Positions 1-11,816 of a stretch of DNA of 64,000 nt are shown here, piece by piece. The DNA comes from Henckelia pumila. Lineage: Eukaryota; Streptophyta; Magnoliopsida; Lamiales; Gesneriaceae. Both the position numbers and the translations under genes were made by a program. The DNA lies in contig NW_027331833.1 of NCBI RefSeq assembly GCF_033568475.1, forward strand, positions 3,100,001-3,164,000. The letters are read 5' to 3'. The notes under the pieces were generated by a model. The model saw only the letters and a program-made list of their open reading frames with translations. It was not told where the DNA came from and did not search any database. Position 1 is the stretch's first letter. Every line of letters starts with the position of its first letter.

Positions 1-565
1 AGATATGGGGGAGGCGGCTAAGGAGATTGTGGTGGGGTGTAGGGTAGGTTTAGGTTTAATAATAAGTAAAAAAAAAATATTATTAAATAATATAAATATT
101 ATTTCATAAAACTAATATTAAAAAAAACCCTTAATAAATAATAATAATCTGATGGGAAATGCTAAATCCCGAAATATTATAATAGGGAATTTTTAAAATT
201 ACTAAAAAGTCATTATTTTGGCTTATTTTGAATAAAAACGGACTCCTAATATTATATAAAATTAAATACTAAAAATATTGAGGAAATAAAACTCAAAATA
301 ATATTTTTGGGCTCTAAAAAGACTCATAAAATAATTTGGATAGAAAGTTGTCATCTTGTCCGTCCACGGTCCCGTCTACGCGATAAAAAAAATTAATTTC
401 CATAAATCGTGAAAATCACTAATTATGGGTTTAATGCTTAAAAATAACTTAAAACATGCACAAATAATTTCACATAATTATTTAACCCATAAATCTAAAA
501 TTTTAAATAAATAAATTTCCTAATTATGCATGCGAATTCACGTATTTAAAATACCGGGTGTTACA
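1..565 (-). mobile_element. 3' LTR (partial) of the chromovirus
   Basis: The sequence repeats positions 7585-8149 almost exactly. On the minus strand it begins TGTAACACCCGG directly after the polypurine tract and runs off the window edge, so only about a fifth of the LTR is present. Confidence 0.95.
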
Positions 566-568
566 ATT

Positions 569-586
569 CTCCCCCCCCCCCCCCCC
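569..586 (-). other. Polypurine tract (plus-strand primer)
   Basis: A run of sixteen C on the plus strand (571-586), read as G on the minus strand, followed by AGAAT, lies just upstream of the 3' LTR start. This is where plus-strand DNA synthesis of a Ty3 element is primed. A pure G16 run is unusually homogeneous and could also be length-variable. Confidence 0.85.
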
Positions 587-619
587 TTAAATTGGATTTC
601 GTCCTCGAAATTAAAGTAC

Positions 620-1678
620 TTACCCGAACAACTCCGGGTAGCGATTCCTCATATCTGCCTCGGTCTCCCAAGTAGCTTCCTCCTCCGAGTGATTCAGCCA
701 CTGAACTCTGACCATCGGTATGACACGCGTCCTAAGCCTCCGCTCCTCCCTAGCCAAGATCCGTATAGGCCTCTCCTCAAATGCTAACTCCGATGTCAAC
801 TGAAGAGGCTCAAAATCCAACACATGTGACGGGTTCGATATGTATCTCCAAAGCATGGATACATGGAATACATTGTGCACTACCGCTAGCCCTGGTGGTA
901 GAGCTAAACGGTAGGCCAACGTGCCAACTCTCTCCAAGATCTCGAATGGCCCTATATATCTCGGATTAAGCTTGGCTCTCTGGCCAAACCGTACTACTCC
1001 CTTCATAGGTGACACCTTCAGGAATACGTGATCACCTACAGCGAACTCCAAATCTCGTCGTCGAGTATCTGCATAACTCTTCTGACGACTCTGAGCAGTC
1101 CTCATGCGATCCCGAACCTGTGTCACAATATCAGCTGTCTGCTGTAAAATCTCAGGTCCAAGTAAAATCCTCTCACCGACCTCATCCCAATGCACAAGAG
1201 ATCTGCACCTTCTCCCGTACAATGCTGCATAAGGAGCCATACCTATAGACGACTGAAAACTGTTGTTATAGGTAAACTCCACTAATGGCATTCTAGTCTC
1301 CCACGAGTCCTGAAAGTCGATGACACAAGCTCTCAGTAGATCCTCGAGAACCTGGATCACTCTCTCAGACTGATCATCTGTCTGGGGATGGAACGCTGTA
1401 CTGAACAAAATTCTAGTCCCCAATGCAGTGTGCAAACTCCTCCAAAACGCAGACGTAAATCTCGGATCTCTGTCTGATACTATCGACACTGGTATGCCAT
1501 GCAGTCTAACAATCTCCTTGATGTAAAGCTCTGCATACTGTGTCAACGAGTAAGTAGTCCTCACCGGTAAGAAATGAGCTGACTTGGTGAGTCTATCCAC
1601 GATCATCCAAATAGTTGTGCAACCTCTGGCACTCCTCGGTAAGCCAACTACAAAGTCCATCGTAATATTCTCCCATTT
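620..1678 (-). pseudogene. Integrase catalytic core and chromodomain-like tail
   Basis: This 346-residue reading frame starts inside the integrase catalytic core. Visible motifs are MDFVVGLPRS (first catalytic Asp), SIVSDRDPRF (second) and FHPQTDDQSERV (third acidic region, where the usual TDGQSE has Asp for Gly). The GPFEILERVGTLAYRLALPP block and the last 50 residues, VRVQWLNHSEEEATWETEAD, form the chromodomain-like end that steers chromovirus integration. It is separated from the zinc-binding half by one TAG at 1679-1681, where a Trp (TGG) would be expected. In the intact element this would be part of one Gag-Pol polyprotein. Confidence 0.9.
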
Positions 1679-1993
1679 CTATTCCGGAATAGGAAGAGGT
1701 CTAAGAAGTCCTGCTGGACGCTGATACTCTGCCTTGACCTGCTGACAAGTCAAGCACTCTGACACAACTCTCCCGATGTCTCTCTTCATCCCGGGCCACC
1801 AATACAATAACTGCAAATCTCGATACATCTTCGTACTTCCGGGGTGAATGGAGTACGGAGATGTGTGAGCCTCTGCTAAAATCTCAGCTTTCAACTGACC
1901 GATGTTCGGTACCCACATCCTACCACGATACTGAACAATGCCATCCACAACTGTATACAGAAGATCACCCTTGGCCTCATCTCTCTGTCTCCA
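1679..1993 (-). pseudogene. Integrase N-terminal zinc-binding segment
   Basis: The frame carries the HHCC zinc-binding region of retroelement integrase: a His in HTSPYSIHPGSTKMYRDL, YWWPGMKRDI, and the pair in CLTCQQVKAEYQRP. It continues in the same frame from RNase H past a TGA at 1994-1996 and runs into a TAG at 1679-1681. Both stops look like single-base changes in an otherwise continuous pol frame. Confidence 0.88.
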
Positions 1994-3993
1994 TCACTGC
2001 AACTCCTCATCAGTAGACTGTCCATCCCTGATCCGATCTCGCAGAACTGGCTGCACCGTCAACACTGACAAGCTCGGTGCATGACCACTCGAGTAAAACT
2101 CCAAATCAAACCTCTGAATCTCACTCTGCAGTGGTAACTGCACTGTCAAACACGATACCACCGACGACTTCCGACTCAAAGCATCAGCCACTACATTAGC
2201 TTTACCCGGATGGTAGCTAATGTCACAGTCGTAATCCTTCACCAACTCCAACCATCTCCGTTGCCTCATGTTCAACTCCTTCTGAGTGAAGAAGTACTTG
2301 AGGCTCTTATGATCAGTGAAAATCTTGCACTTCTCGCCATACAGATAGTGTCTCCAGATTTTCAAAGTGAAGACCACTGCTGCTAACTCCAGGTCATGCG
2401 TCGGATAGTTCTGCTCATGAATCTTTAACTGCCTCGACGCATAAGCAATAAACTTATCACACTGCATAAGTACTGCGCCCAAACCTAGCTTAGACGCGTC
2501 GGTGTACACCACTAACTCCTCGTGTGGTACTGTCATCGCTAAAACAGGTACATTAGTGAGTGCTTCCTTCAGCTGATCGAAGCTCATCTGACAGTCTGAA
2601 CTCCAAATAAACTTCGCGTTCTTCTTGGTTAAGGAAGTCAAGGGTACTGCAATAGAGGAAAAACCCTTGATGAACTTCCTATAATATCCTGCCAAACCCA
2701 AGAAACTGCGAATCTCCGAAGCATTCCTTGGAATACCCCATTTCTGCACTGCCTCAACCTTCGACTGATCCACTGCAATCCCATCTCTCGAAATAACGTG
2801 GCCAAGAAATGCCACCTGCTCGAGCCAAAACTCGCACTTGCTGAACTTGGCATACAAACGATGCTCCCTCAAAGTCTGCAAGGCTGTCTGTAGATGCTGC
2901 CTATGCTCCTCAACGCTCCTAGAGTAGATCAAGATATCATCAATGAAGACTATGATGAACTGATCAAGATACGGCTGAAATACCCGGTTCATGAGATCCA
3001 TGAAAACCGCTGGAGCATTGGTCAACCCAAATGGCATCACCAAGAACTCGTAATGCCCATAACGTGTCCGAAAAGCAGTCTTGGACACATCTGCCTCTCT
3101 AACTCGCAGCTGATGGTAACCAGATCGCAGGCCGATCTTGGAGAACACCGAAGCTCCCTGCAACTGATCAAATAAGTCCTCTATCCTCGGCAGTGGGTAC
3201 TTATTCTTCACTGTGACCCTATTGAGCTCTCGATAATCGATGCACAGTCTCATACTGCCATCCTTCCTCTTCACAAATAACACCGGAGCTCCCCATGGAG
3301 AAAAGCTAGGAAGAACAAAGCCTTTCTCTAATAACTCCTGAATCTGCTCCTTCAACTCTTTCATCTCGGTAGGAGCAAGTCTGTACGGTGCCTTAGAGAT
3401 AGGCACGGTGTCTGGCACTAAGTCGATGCTGAACTCCACATCTCTCACTTGTGGAATTCCTGCAACATCCTCCGAAAAGACATCCGGAAAGTCATGAACC
3501 ACCTCTATCTCTGATAATGATCTGTTAGATGGTTCTGAGGCCGTGACAATACTTGCTAGAAACCCCTGGCAACCCCGTCTCAACAACTTCCTCGCCTGAA
3601 TAAGAGATATCACCTGAGGAAAATCACTGCTCTGAGATGCATGGAAAGTAAACGGGTCGCCTTCTGATGGTTTCACTGACACTGATCTCCGACGAAAGTC
3701 AATCGAAGCTCCATTGACTGTCAACCAGTCCATACCCAAAATCAAATCAAAACCACTCAATGGCAAAACCACCACATCTGCTCGAATGGAGTGTCCCTGA
3801 AGCTCCAACTCCAGTTCTTGAATGACCTTCAAGGTAGAAATAATCTGCCCTGACGGCATAGTAACATCATACCCACTGTCAATAATCTCAGGTGTGATGC
3901 CTATCCGCCTGATAAACTCCAGGGAGATAAACGAATGCGTAGCCCCAGAATCTAGCAACGCAAACGTGGAGTTGCCTCCAACTAGAATTCTCC
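1994..3993 (-). pseudogene. Protease, reverse transcriptase and RNase H region of pol
   Basis: In order, the frame shows an aspartic protease active site ([11 protein letters not shown]), reverse transcriptase ([38 protein letters not shown], and the catalytic box FIDDILIYS) and RNase H ([42 protein letters not shown]). The box that normally reads FSKIDLRSGYHQ is [12 protein letters not shown] here: the first catalytic Asp is Gly (GAC to GGC at plus-strand 3131-3133), which should abolish polymerisation. The frame ends at a TGA (1994-1996) before integrase. I start it at 3993, the proposed splice acceptor, because the frame is open from there into the protease. Confidence 0.92.
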
Positions 3994-4196
3994 CTGCACG
4001 CAGAAAATTCCCAACAACTTCATGCCACTACTAAACTTTCCCCCAACGAGACACTAATAACCCTTAATTCTAATCACAAGTAAAACATGCTTCTTATTCT
4101 AACATGCAGATAGATAACCCAAATAACAAAAATTTCGCAAGAAAATGAGATTCTTAACCAAAGGAAAAATTATAAAATACTAGGGATAAGATATAC
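3994..4196 (-). other. Putative intron between gag and protease
   Basis: On the minus strand gag runs into a stop soon after GTATAT (donor at 4196-4195). A pyrimidine-rich stretch ending TTTTCTGCGTGCAG (acceptor at 3995-3994) precedes the protease. Removing these 203 bases joins the gag frame (through the glycine codon split after 4197) to the protease frame with no stop and no shift. The segment is markedly more AT-rich than its coding neighbours and has no coding likeness. A decayed gag-pol spacer is the alternative; the exact frame match favours an intron. Confidence 0.6.
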
Positions 4197-5247
4197 CGGT
4201 GATCAAGGAGTTGTCTGGGTCTGCCTCCTCTGCCTGCATGACGAACACTCTCCCAGTTTTGTTCTTCTTCCTCGGGCAGTTAGCTATCTGATGCCCTGGC
4301 TTCCTGCAGTGGTAACAAACTCCTGCTCCCAACAGACAAGGTCCCGAATGCATCTTCTGACACTTCGGACAAGTAGGAAAACCTATAGCATTAGGGGCCC
4401 CGCCCCTCTGCTGTTGTGGCTTCTGCTGCTGCGGCCTCTGCTGCGGATTCGGGCCCTTAGCCGGCCCAGTAAACTGCTTCTTCGCAGGAGGCTGCGAAGA
4501 TGGTCGCTGATACCCTGACTGAATCTGTCTCTTCCCCTGCTGCTCTCGCTGCATCTCTCTCCTACCCTCCTCTGACCTCAGTGCTCTACTAACTGCCACC
4601 TCATATGTAGCGACGTCCATCATACGTACGTCGTGCTTGATATCTGCTCTCAGTCCCTCCACAAACTGCCTCATCTTCTCCGGTGGACTGTCTGCAATCA
4701 GAGGCATAAAATGACAGCCCCTCTCGAACTGGCTCACATACTCAACCACTGACCTGTCCCCCTGCCGGAGACTCATAAACTCCCGGATCATGCGACTCCT
4801 CACATCCTCCGTGAAATACTTGGCGTAGAAGACACGCCTGAACTCCACCCAAGACAGTGTAGGGAGGTGTACTCCCCTGGCAGCACCCTCCCACCAAAGA
4901 GCTGCGTCTCCCCTCAACATATACGTCGCACAGTTCACCCTGTCCGCATCTGTGATCCCCATATATGCAAAGATGGACTCCAAAGAACGAATCCACCCCT
5001 CAGCCACCAAAGGATCGGTGGTACCAATGAACTCCTTCGGCCCCTTCTTCTGGAACCGCTCAGCTACGTCCTCCTCATGGGACATTCTAGGACGTGAAGC
5101 CTGCTGCTCTAACAGAGCAGTAACCCCTGCTATCAAAGTAGCATTGGCTTGCTCCAATGCTGCAAGTGGGTTTTGCGGAGGTGGAGGTGGAGGTGGAGAT
5201 TCCCCATGTCTGTTCATCGGTTTGGGAGGCATTCTGCACCACCACAT
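4180..5247 (-). CDS. gag: Gag (capsid/nucleocapsid) of the chromovirus
   Basis: This 355-residue frame encodes the structural Gag protein. After a proline run (residues about 19-25) come the capsid-type segment with WIRSLESIFAYMGITDADRV, ATYMLRGDAALWWEGA and YVSQFERGCHFMPL, then a Gln/Pro/Arg-rich linker, and a single CCHC zinc knuckle, CYHCRKPGHQIANC, that binds the genomic RNA. The frame opens at 5247; a second Met five codons on (5232, MPPKPMNR) is the more family-like start. The last five codons before the stop lie inside the proposed intron, so in a spliced product coding would end at 4197 and continue into the protease. Confidence 0.9.
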   Translation of the reverse strand: MWWCRMPPKPMNRHGESPPPPPPPQNPLAALEQANATLIAGVTALLEQQASRPRMSHEEDVAERFQKKGPKEFIGTTDPLVAEGWIRSLESIFAYMGITDADRVNCATYMLRGDAALWWEGAARGVHLPTLSWVEFRRVFYAKYFTEDVRSRMIREFMSLRQGDRSVVEYVSQFERGCHFMPLIADSPPEKMRQFVEGLRADIKHDVRMMDVATYEVAVSRALRSEEGRREMQREQQGKRQIQSGYQRPSSQPPAKKQFTGPAKGPNPQQRPQQQKPQQQRGGAPNAIGFPTCPKCQKMHSGPCLLGAGVCYHCRKPGHQIANCPRKKNKTGRVFVMQAEEADPDNSLITGISYP

Positions 5248-5398
5248 ATTTTTTTACGTAAATCGCCATGCATAACTAAGTGTTTTAACATTAATGCTAA
5301 CTTAAATTCTTAAAAGTAAATCATGCTATAAACACTTAAAACTTACAGACCGGTAGCAAGGATTTCTGAGCTCGCATAGCAGTAATGACCCCTCCAAG

Positions 5399-5416
5399 GA
5401 CCGTGCTTTGATACCA
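5399..5416 (-). other. Primer binding site, tRNA-iMet type
   Basis: On the minus strand TGGTATCAAAGCACGGTC lies two bases inside the 5' LTR end. The first eight bases match the complement of the initiator tRNA-Met 3' end (usually TGGTATCAGAGC); one position of the core differs. Confidence 0.85.
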
Positions 5417-5418
5417 AC

Positions 5419-8149
5419 TGAAACGACCCTAACTTTCTAATTATAAATAAATATGCGAATTTTTTTTTTTACTAAATAAAAATATGTACATACATGCCCA
5501 TACATATATGCACAGAATAAATAGATTTAAAAATAAATAAATTAAATAAAAATGCAACCTTTAATAAATTAAATATCTGAGTCAAACATTTAATAAAATA
5601 CTGTCATAAGCAAAATAAATAAAGTTTGCATGCACTGAAAATTGTTAAATAAAATGAGTAATACTTTCAACCACTGAAAATAAATAAAAGTATAATTTGC
5701 TTAAAATCAACATAATAAAAATGTATCTGAAAAAAAATCCTAAAACATGCAACGGTCACGGGGCCACTGTTCCGTGAGCTCATACGTCCTCACCACCGGT
5801 AGGAGCTACATAATATTCATCTGTCTCACCTGCACCATATAAGCGTAGTGAGCCTAGAGGCTCAACATGTCTAATCCTTTATAACAAGGTTAAAAATAAT
5901 GCATCACATAATTACTAATACATATCATATACATGAATGGGCATGCTTAAAAATATCATAAACATAATATAAACTTAAATTAGACTTGAATATCATAATA
6001 AACATTGTTAAGCAAAGTATTTTCTAACATCGCATGGTTGTATCCATAGTGTAACCTTAAATCATACATTAAATACTGATCAGCGTGGAAACCAACGTAC
6101 GTGGCGGTGACGAATCACCTCTTAAATTGGCAGTAAACTGCCCTTCAATAGTTCACATATGGGGACGAATCCCCCTTAAATTGTCATACTACTTCAACTT
6201 CCAACATAAAATTATTTTCTTTGCTCAATCTTAAACATTAAATTATGCCATAAAATTATTTCATGAATGCATGCACTGAAAATATGTCCGTAATATATAT
6301 TTAATTAATTTTTTCATAATATAATATACTTATACTTAAAATAGACTTTATGCATAAAAATAATTAAATATATATTCCGGACTTATTTATTTTTCATGGG
6401 TTGATCCAGACTGCTAGTCACTCACTCTAAGCCCATTAAACTTAAATAAAAGCCCAATAGTCATATCTTAGCCCAAATAACTTAATTAAACTTAATTGGG
6501 CCTAAATAAAAATATTTAAGCCCATTAACTTAATTAAACTCAATAAAATTCTAGACTGGCCCAAAAATCCACTGACTGGCCCAAAAATTCCTATGGGCTC
6601 ACGAGCCCATAAAAATTATTGGGCTAACTTAAAAATAATTTTAAAAGCCTAAATAAAATTATTTGGAGGCCCAAATAATTTTCTAACTAATTTTAAAAGC
6701 CCAAATTACACTTAAACTCACGAGCCCATAAAAATTATTGGGCTAACTTAAAAATAATTTTAAAAGCCCAAATAAAATTATTTGGAGGCCCAAATAATTT
6801 TTTTAACTAATTTTAAAAGCCCAAATTACACTTAAACTCTTAATTGATTTAAAATTAAAATACCCGAGCCCGGCCCACCTAACCCGGACCCGAACCACCT
6901 GACCCGAACCTAGACACTATGGACCCGACCCGGACCCGACCCGGACCCCCCAGGACCCGAACCCGTACCCCCCTCCCTACTCCCTTGGCAGCGCGAGCAG
7001 CAGGCCTTAATGGCTTGCTGCCGCCCGGCTCCGGCCGCCCCTGGCTGGAGCACCGCCGCCCAGACGTAGCCCACGTCTGGGCGGTCCTAACCCACCAGGC
7101 CTCACCCTCGGCTAGCCCCTGCATGTCTCGAACCGAGCCCCCTTCCAGAAACCCTAGACCTGCGCTTGCTGTCCTCCTAGCCGAGACACCCTTCGGCCAA
7201 GCCTCTAGCCACCCCTCCCTTGGCCATGGCTCGGTCCCTTAGACCCTACTTGACCCTTAGAACCTCTGTCAACCGTCTGAACCAAGCCCCATGCCAAGCA
7301 AATTCGACCCATGCAAACCGTGTGCAAGAAAAAGAAAAGAAAACACTAACATGCTTCAACCCTTCAGAATTTAAACGTGTGAATCATAATATTTCTGATA
7401 AACCATGAAGTAATAGCTTATATGGTGTTGAATGGAGGAATTAAACATGCCTTTTATTTATTTGACGAAGAAAGACGCGTATACGAGGCTCCGGGACGAC
7501 GAACGACCAAATAATTCCTCAAATAAAAGTTGATCGGCTATGGTGGCTTGTTTTCTGCTGAAACCGTGAGGAAGATGCAGAAAGATATGGGGGAGGCGGC
7601 TAAGGAGATTGTGGTGGGGTGTAGGGTAGGTTTAGGTTTAATAATAAGTAAAAAAAAAATATTATTAAATAATATAAATATTATTCCATAAAACTAATAT
7701 TAAAAAAAAACCCTTAATAAATAATAATAATCTGATGGGAAATGTTAAATCCCGAAATATTATAATAGGGAATTTTTAAAATTACTAAAAAGTCATTATT
7801 TTGGCTTATTTTGAATAAAAACGGACTCCTAAAATTATATAAAATTAAATACTAAAAATATTGAGGAAATAAAACTCAAAATAATATTTTTGGGCTCTAA
7901 AAAGACTCATAAAATAATTTGGATAGAAAGTTGTCATCTCGTCCGTCCACGGTCCTGTCTACGCGATCAAAAACAATTAATTTCCATAAACCGTGAAAAT
8001 CACTAATTATGGGTTTAATGCTTAAAAATAACTTAAAACATGCACAAATAATTTCACATAATTATTTAACCCATAAATCTAAAATTTTAAATAAATAAAT
8101 TTCCTAATTATGCATACGAATTCACGTATTTAAAATACCGGGTGTTACA
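5419..8149 (-). mobile_element. 5' LTR of the chromovirus (2731 bp)
   Basis: On the minus strand it begins TGTAACACCCGG at 8149 and ends GGGTCGTTTCA at 5419, keeping the TG...CA termini, with the primer site just inside. It contains a G+C-rich segment (6860-7250, many GACCCG words) and a 120-bp tandem duplication. Small open frames in the GC-rich part have no recognisable product and are not genes. Confidence 0.92.
6598..6839. repeat. Tandem duplication of about 120 bp inside the LTR
   Basis: Two near-identical units start with CTCACGAGCCCATAAAAATT at 6598 and 6717 (period 119, second copy one base longer). Each carries repeated GCCCA words. The other LTR copy is outside the window, so whether both LTRs share it cannot be seen. 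Confidence 0.9.
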
Positions 8150-8154
8150 CCCTT

Positions 8155-8692
8155 GTTTTTATGGGACAAAGGGGATTTGTTGGAAGAAGCAGCATCCAGG
8201 GCTGCAGCCGAAGATGTGGCCCAGTATCTGATGGCTCAGCAACAGGGTAGCGGGAACCAGGGTACACCAGGCGAAGGATTGCCTTTGCATCACTCGGAGA
8301 GAGTTCTATGGGAAAAAGAGGTGGTCGGAATTAAGTACCACCTATAAACATGCACGAAGAAAGGGACAATACTTCGAGAAGATGAGGCAAACAGTCACGC
8401 ACCACCCCTCCGCCGCGCCAAGGGAGATGAGGGTTCTTTAGCCATTTTTCTCGCTCGTTGTAGTCCGTTCACCACCGCTATCTTGGCAGAAGTACTATCG
8501 GCAGGAATCAAAATAGCAAATATGCTTGAGTTTAATGGGATAGGGGATCCGCAAGATCACCTAGATAGATTATACGCAAAGGCTGACCTCTATGACATCA
8601 TCGACACTGCATATTGTAAAATCTTCATAACTACTCTGTCAGAACAATCCCTTACTTGGTTCAACAAGCTACCCCTGGGACCAGTGTTTTCA
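8155..8692 (+). pseudogene. Gag fragment of a different Ty3 element
   Basis: The frame at 8483-8692 reads GIKIANMLEFNGIGDPQDHL, then YAKADLYDIIDTAYCKIF and TTLSEQSLTWFNKLP, the pattern of the retrotransposon Gag capsid domain of the Tat/Retand-type Ty3 group. Just upstream (8153-8347) a short frame with repeated Ala/Gln looks like its N-terminal part in another frame. It ends abruptly at 8692, where CCGGT-rich repeat DNA starts. The chromovirus at 1-8149 inserted beside or into it. Confidence 0.6.
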
Positions 8693-9939
8693 TAACCAGA
8701 CCGGTGATCAAACCGGTCTATCTAAAAAACAATGGTCCAACCGGTCGGACCGTTTTAACCGAACGGTCGAACCGGAAAACCGTTTATATAATATAATCTA
8801 ATAAATAATATATTTTGAATTTTAAAAACTCAAAAATATATGTAAATAGACAAAAAATATATATATTTGTCATAGTTTAAAAGCTAAATAAATATGTAAA
8901 TATATTCAAAATGTCAATTATACTTCTAAATTATTTAAATAATTAATTATTTAACTTTTAAAAAATCAATAATTACTAAAATAATTTTTTAATGAAGTAC
9001 AAATTTCAAATAATCATGTATATATATATATCTATAAATATATTAAATTTAAAGTTTTTAAAATAAAAAGAGTATTATGTTAATAACTCATTTTTCAGGT
9101 CACACTTAGATTGAAGTATTTGATTTGGAGATAGTGTTTGCATTTGATTTAGGCGAGTTTAAAAAACACCAATCCAACTCAATCAAACTCAACCCATATT
9201 TTTTATGTGGTGGGATGGGCCAACCTGAGATGGTTATGTGTCATTTGGAGTTAAGGTCGGCTGGCCCACAACCCGTCGTAACCCATTAGGTGGGGCAGGG
9301 CAGGGCAGGGCAAACCGACCCTTTATTTGGTGGGTTAGGAAATTGTCAACCAAATCCTCTTATTCTATATGGCAGGACGGACTTAGCCTATTTTGACACC
9401 TCTACTTGGGATGATCTAAAATTACACACATTTTGGGTAGATTTCAAATCCATCATAATCACCATTACATTTAAAGTAAGGTTGCGCTTGGAAGAAAGAG
9501 ATATTTTATTTATGAACTTCGATTATAATTTATTGTTAATAATGAAAAATAAATCAAATCTTAAATTCACACCTTACTTATTTACACATTAGTTATATAA
9601 AGTAGAATGAATTTCAAATAACACTATTATTTGGCGAATTTGAAATTCAACATAATTAACATTAAATAATATATAAACATGAAAGATGTAAATTTGAAGT
9701 TTATTATCTTACTTCTGCAAACAAAAAAATACATTTGAAATTTATTTATTTTGAATCATTTCATTCAAGTACAATATAAGTTAACAATATTATGGTATGG
9801 TGGATTTAAAATTCATTCATGCAATCAAATGGATTTAAATTTATATCTTCAAATCCAAAATCATGCTTTTTCTATGTGCATGAAAATGTTTTGGAATCAA
9901 TTCGACTTTTATGTGTCAACTCACCAGATTATTCGTTTC
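8693..9939. other. AT-rich non-coding DNA with repeat fragments
   Basis: 8693-8790 holds alternating CCGGT and ACCGG words that partly pair with each other, a common plant dispersed repeat. Around 9270-9402 is a stretch of GGGCAGGG words ending in TTTTGACACCTCTA; the same terminal word recurs at 42552-42566, which fits a hAT-like short element end. No gene is seen. Confidence 0.5.
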
Positions 9940-10332
9940 TACATTGCTCTCGGAAAGCCAAGCAAGTAGAGCATCACTAGGGAATCCAACTGACCAAATT
10001 CCTCCAATGCCACCAAATGTTGGAAGATCTGCCGGGGGGCCTAAAAAAGCAAGGAGAAGAGAAAGAGATGAAGTTGAAGAGAGGGGGGAAAAATGAAAAG
10101 AGGAAAAGTGCTGAAGTTGAATGAGAATCGCATGAGGAGACAACAGAAGACAATTAAATGCAGCAAATGTGGGGTTCAAGGTCACAATAAAAAAACATGC
10201 ACTTCAAACATTCCACCACCAAATCCAATGGTAAATGAAGAAATGGTTGCATCAGAAGTACTAATAAGCCAACTAACACAAGAGCTAGATTGTCAAAGGC
10301 CCCAGAAGTTACATGTACGATTATATGTTTAA
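9940..10332 (+). pseudogene. C-terminal remnant of a Mutator-like transposase
   Basis: Two overlapping frames read GGPKKARRRERDEVEERG (around 10030-10090) and KVLKLNENRMRRQQKTIKCS followed by KCGVQGHNKKTC (10100-10200). A Pro/Gly-rich linker, an Arg-rich block and one CCHC zinc knuckle are the usual C-terminus of plant MULE transposases. A frameshift lies near 10090. The catalytic and SWIM domains are absent. Confidence 0.6.
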
Positions 10333-11816
10333 ATTTGGATTTAATGTTTATATATATTTTTATTATTATTTTTTTTTGAAGATGAGGAGAAAGACATCAT
10401 TCCAAGAAGACACATGGGGTGGTTCGTCCAATCTGCACACAAGTTTCATAAAATAAAAATATATATAAAGAAAAAATGTGCAGATAAAAGTAATAATACA
10501 CTGAGTAGGCCAAAAAAGCATGCATTAAAATAGAGCAGATGAGTAAATGTGGCAACTCGAATGTGAACATGAACCGTCAAAAAGGATGTAATCTTAATTC
10601 ACAAAGACACAAATTATTAATTTTAAAATAAGTAGACCCATCATTATCATATTAAAACAATGACTCACAAATGTGTTATGCCAAAACTTTCAGAACAAAT
10701 CAAATAAGAAAATCTAATGTGAACAAAATTAACAGAATAATGCAAATTTGGAAACGAAACAAACTGTAGTTAGTGGGGGTTGTATAGCATACTTCAATGG
10801 CTGATTTCTCATTGCAATTTTATTGTGAGAATTATTTTTTGTTCATTGTGAATGGGCCACCCAGTGTCTTCATCGCTTAGGGTTTATCGAGGGATTAAGC
10901 GATATCAGTAGTTGGGGATATTGATTTGGGCAGAAGTCGTGTTTTTCACCTTCATTTTTGAATGATATTTTTTAATATTTTATTATTTATTAATTGGTTT
11001 AATAATGTTAAAGATAGGTTACGTGTGATGATTTTTTTTTAAAATTGAAACTTTCCCAATTTTTTTGCCACATCATCGGCTTAGTCAGCAAATTCCGGTT
11101 AAAATTAAACATTCCGGTGAAGTAGGACCAAAATAATCAAAATTTAAAAGTTAGAAGACTAATATAAAAATTTGATAAGTTATAGGACTAAAATAGAAAA
11201 CAAGTAAAATTACAGGACGCAAATGGATTTTTTCCCTTTCGGAAGTCAATAAAGCTATGTAGAATTTGATGGGCCACCGACCCACCAGATTCTTCGACGG
11301 GCATCGTACGGTCCATACAAAAGAAATCCGCCCACTTATGTTTGCTAATGGCAAATTTATTTCATTTATATAAGCATATATATACTATGATGCTATCATA
11401 TAATGATATTTGAGTTTGTGGAATAGGTGAACGTTGCAGCAGAGGCGTAGCCAGAAAATATTTATCTAGTGGACAAATTTTCATTTACAATAGACGTAAA
11501 AAAGAACGTAATTTCATAGAACTGACAAATTTATTTTAAACAAATTCACCTTGAAACAATATTTATTAAAATTACAATTATATCATCATCATATAATTTT
11601 ATTGATGAATTTCTTTATTTTCCTAAAACAACCTAATTTCTTTTTAAATTTTTAAATCCTATATTTAATAAAATTCAACCCCTATATTTATTTATAAATT
11701 ATTTGATTATATTTTAAAATTAATCATATCTTTATTTATACTTTAAAATTTTTATATTAAGAAAAAAAACATTAATTTGATTAAAATAACAAGATTTATC
11801 GTGTAAGATAATTATT
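10333..11816. other. Non-coding stretch with one MITE-like fragment
   Basis: No gene is seen. 11040-11240 has the words of the Mutator-type MITE family found at 43167 and 45562 (runs such as GGACCAAAAT and GGACTAAAATAG, ending in TTTTTTCCC), but one end is missing. The rest is AT-rich. Confidence 0.4.

Larger units (their letters stand above)
1..8149 (-). mobile_element. Ty3-type chromovirus retrotransposon, minus strand, 3' LTR cut by window edge
   Basis: The reading order on the minus strand is 5' LTR (8149-5419), tRNA-Met-like primer site, gag, protease, reverse transcriptase, RNase H, integrase, polypurine tract and 3' LTR (565 to the window edge). This order, with integrase last and a chromodomain-like integrase tail, is the plant Ty3 chromovirus arrangement; the very long LTR and the TGTAACACCC start fit the Tekay/Del group. 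Over the 565 shared LTR positions I count about ten differences, so the insertion is fairly recent. Two in-frame stops and a lost catalytic Asp make this copy incapable of autonomous movement. The 5 bases outside the 5' LTR are CCCTT; the matching duplication lies beyond the window. Confidence 0.93.

Noticed and set aside
5396..5416. Apparent tRNA-Met-like sequence (also 28370 and 57000)
   Set aside because: These are retroelement primer binding sites complementary to tRNA ends, not tRNA genes; no cloverleaf is present. I saw no tRNA or rRNA gene in the window.
6879..7242. Open frames of 81 and 107 residues in the GC-rich part of the 5' LTR
   Set aside because: Overlapping frames on both strands produced by GACCCG repeats; no conserved product.
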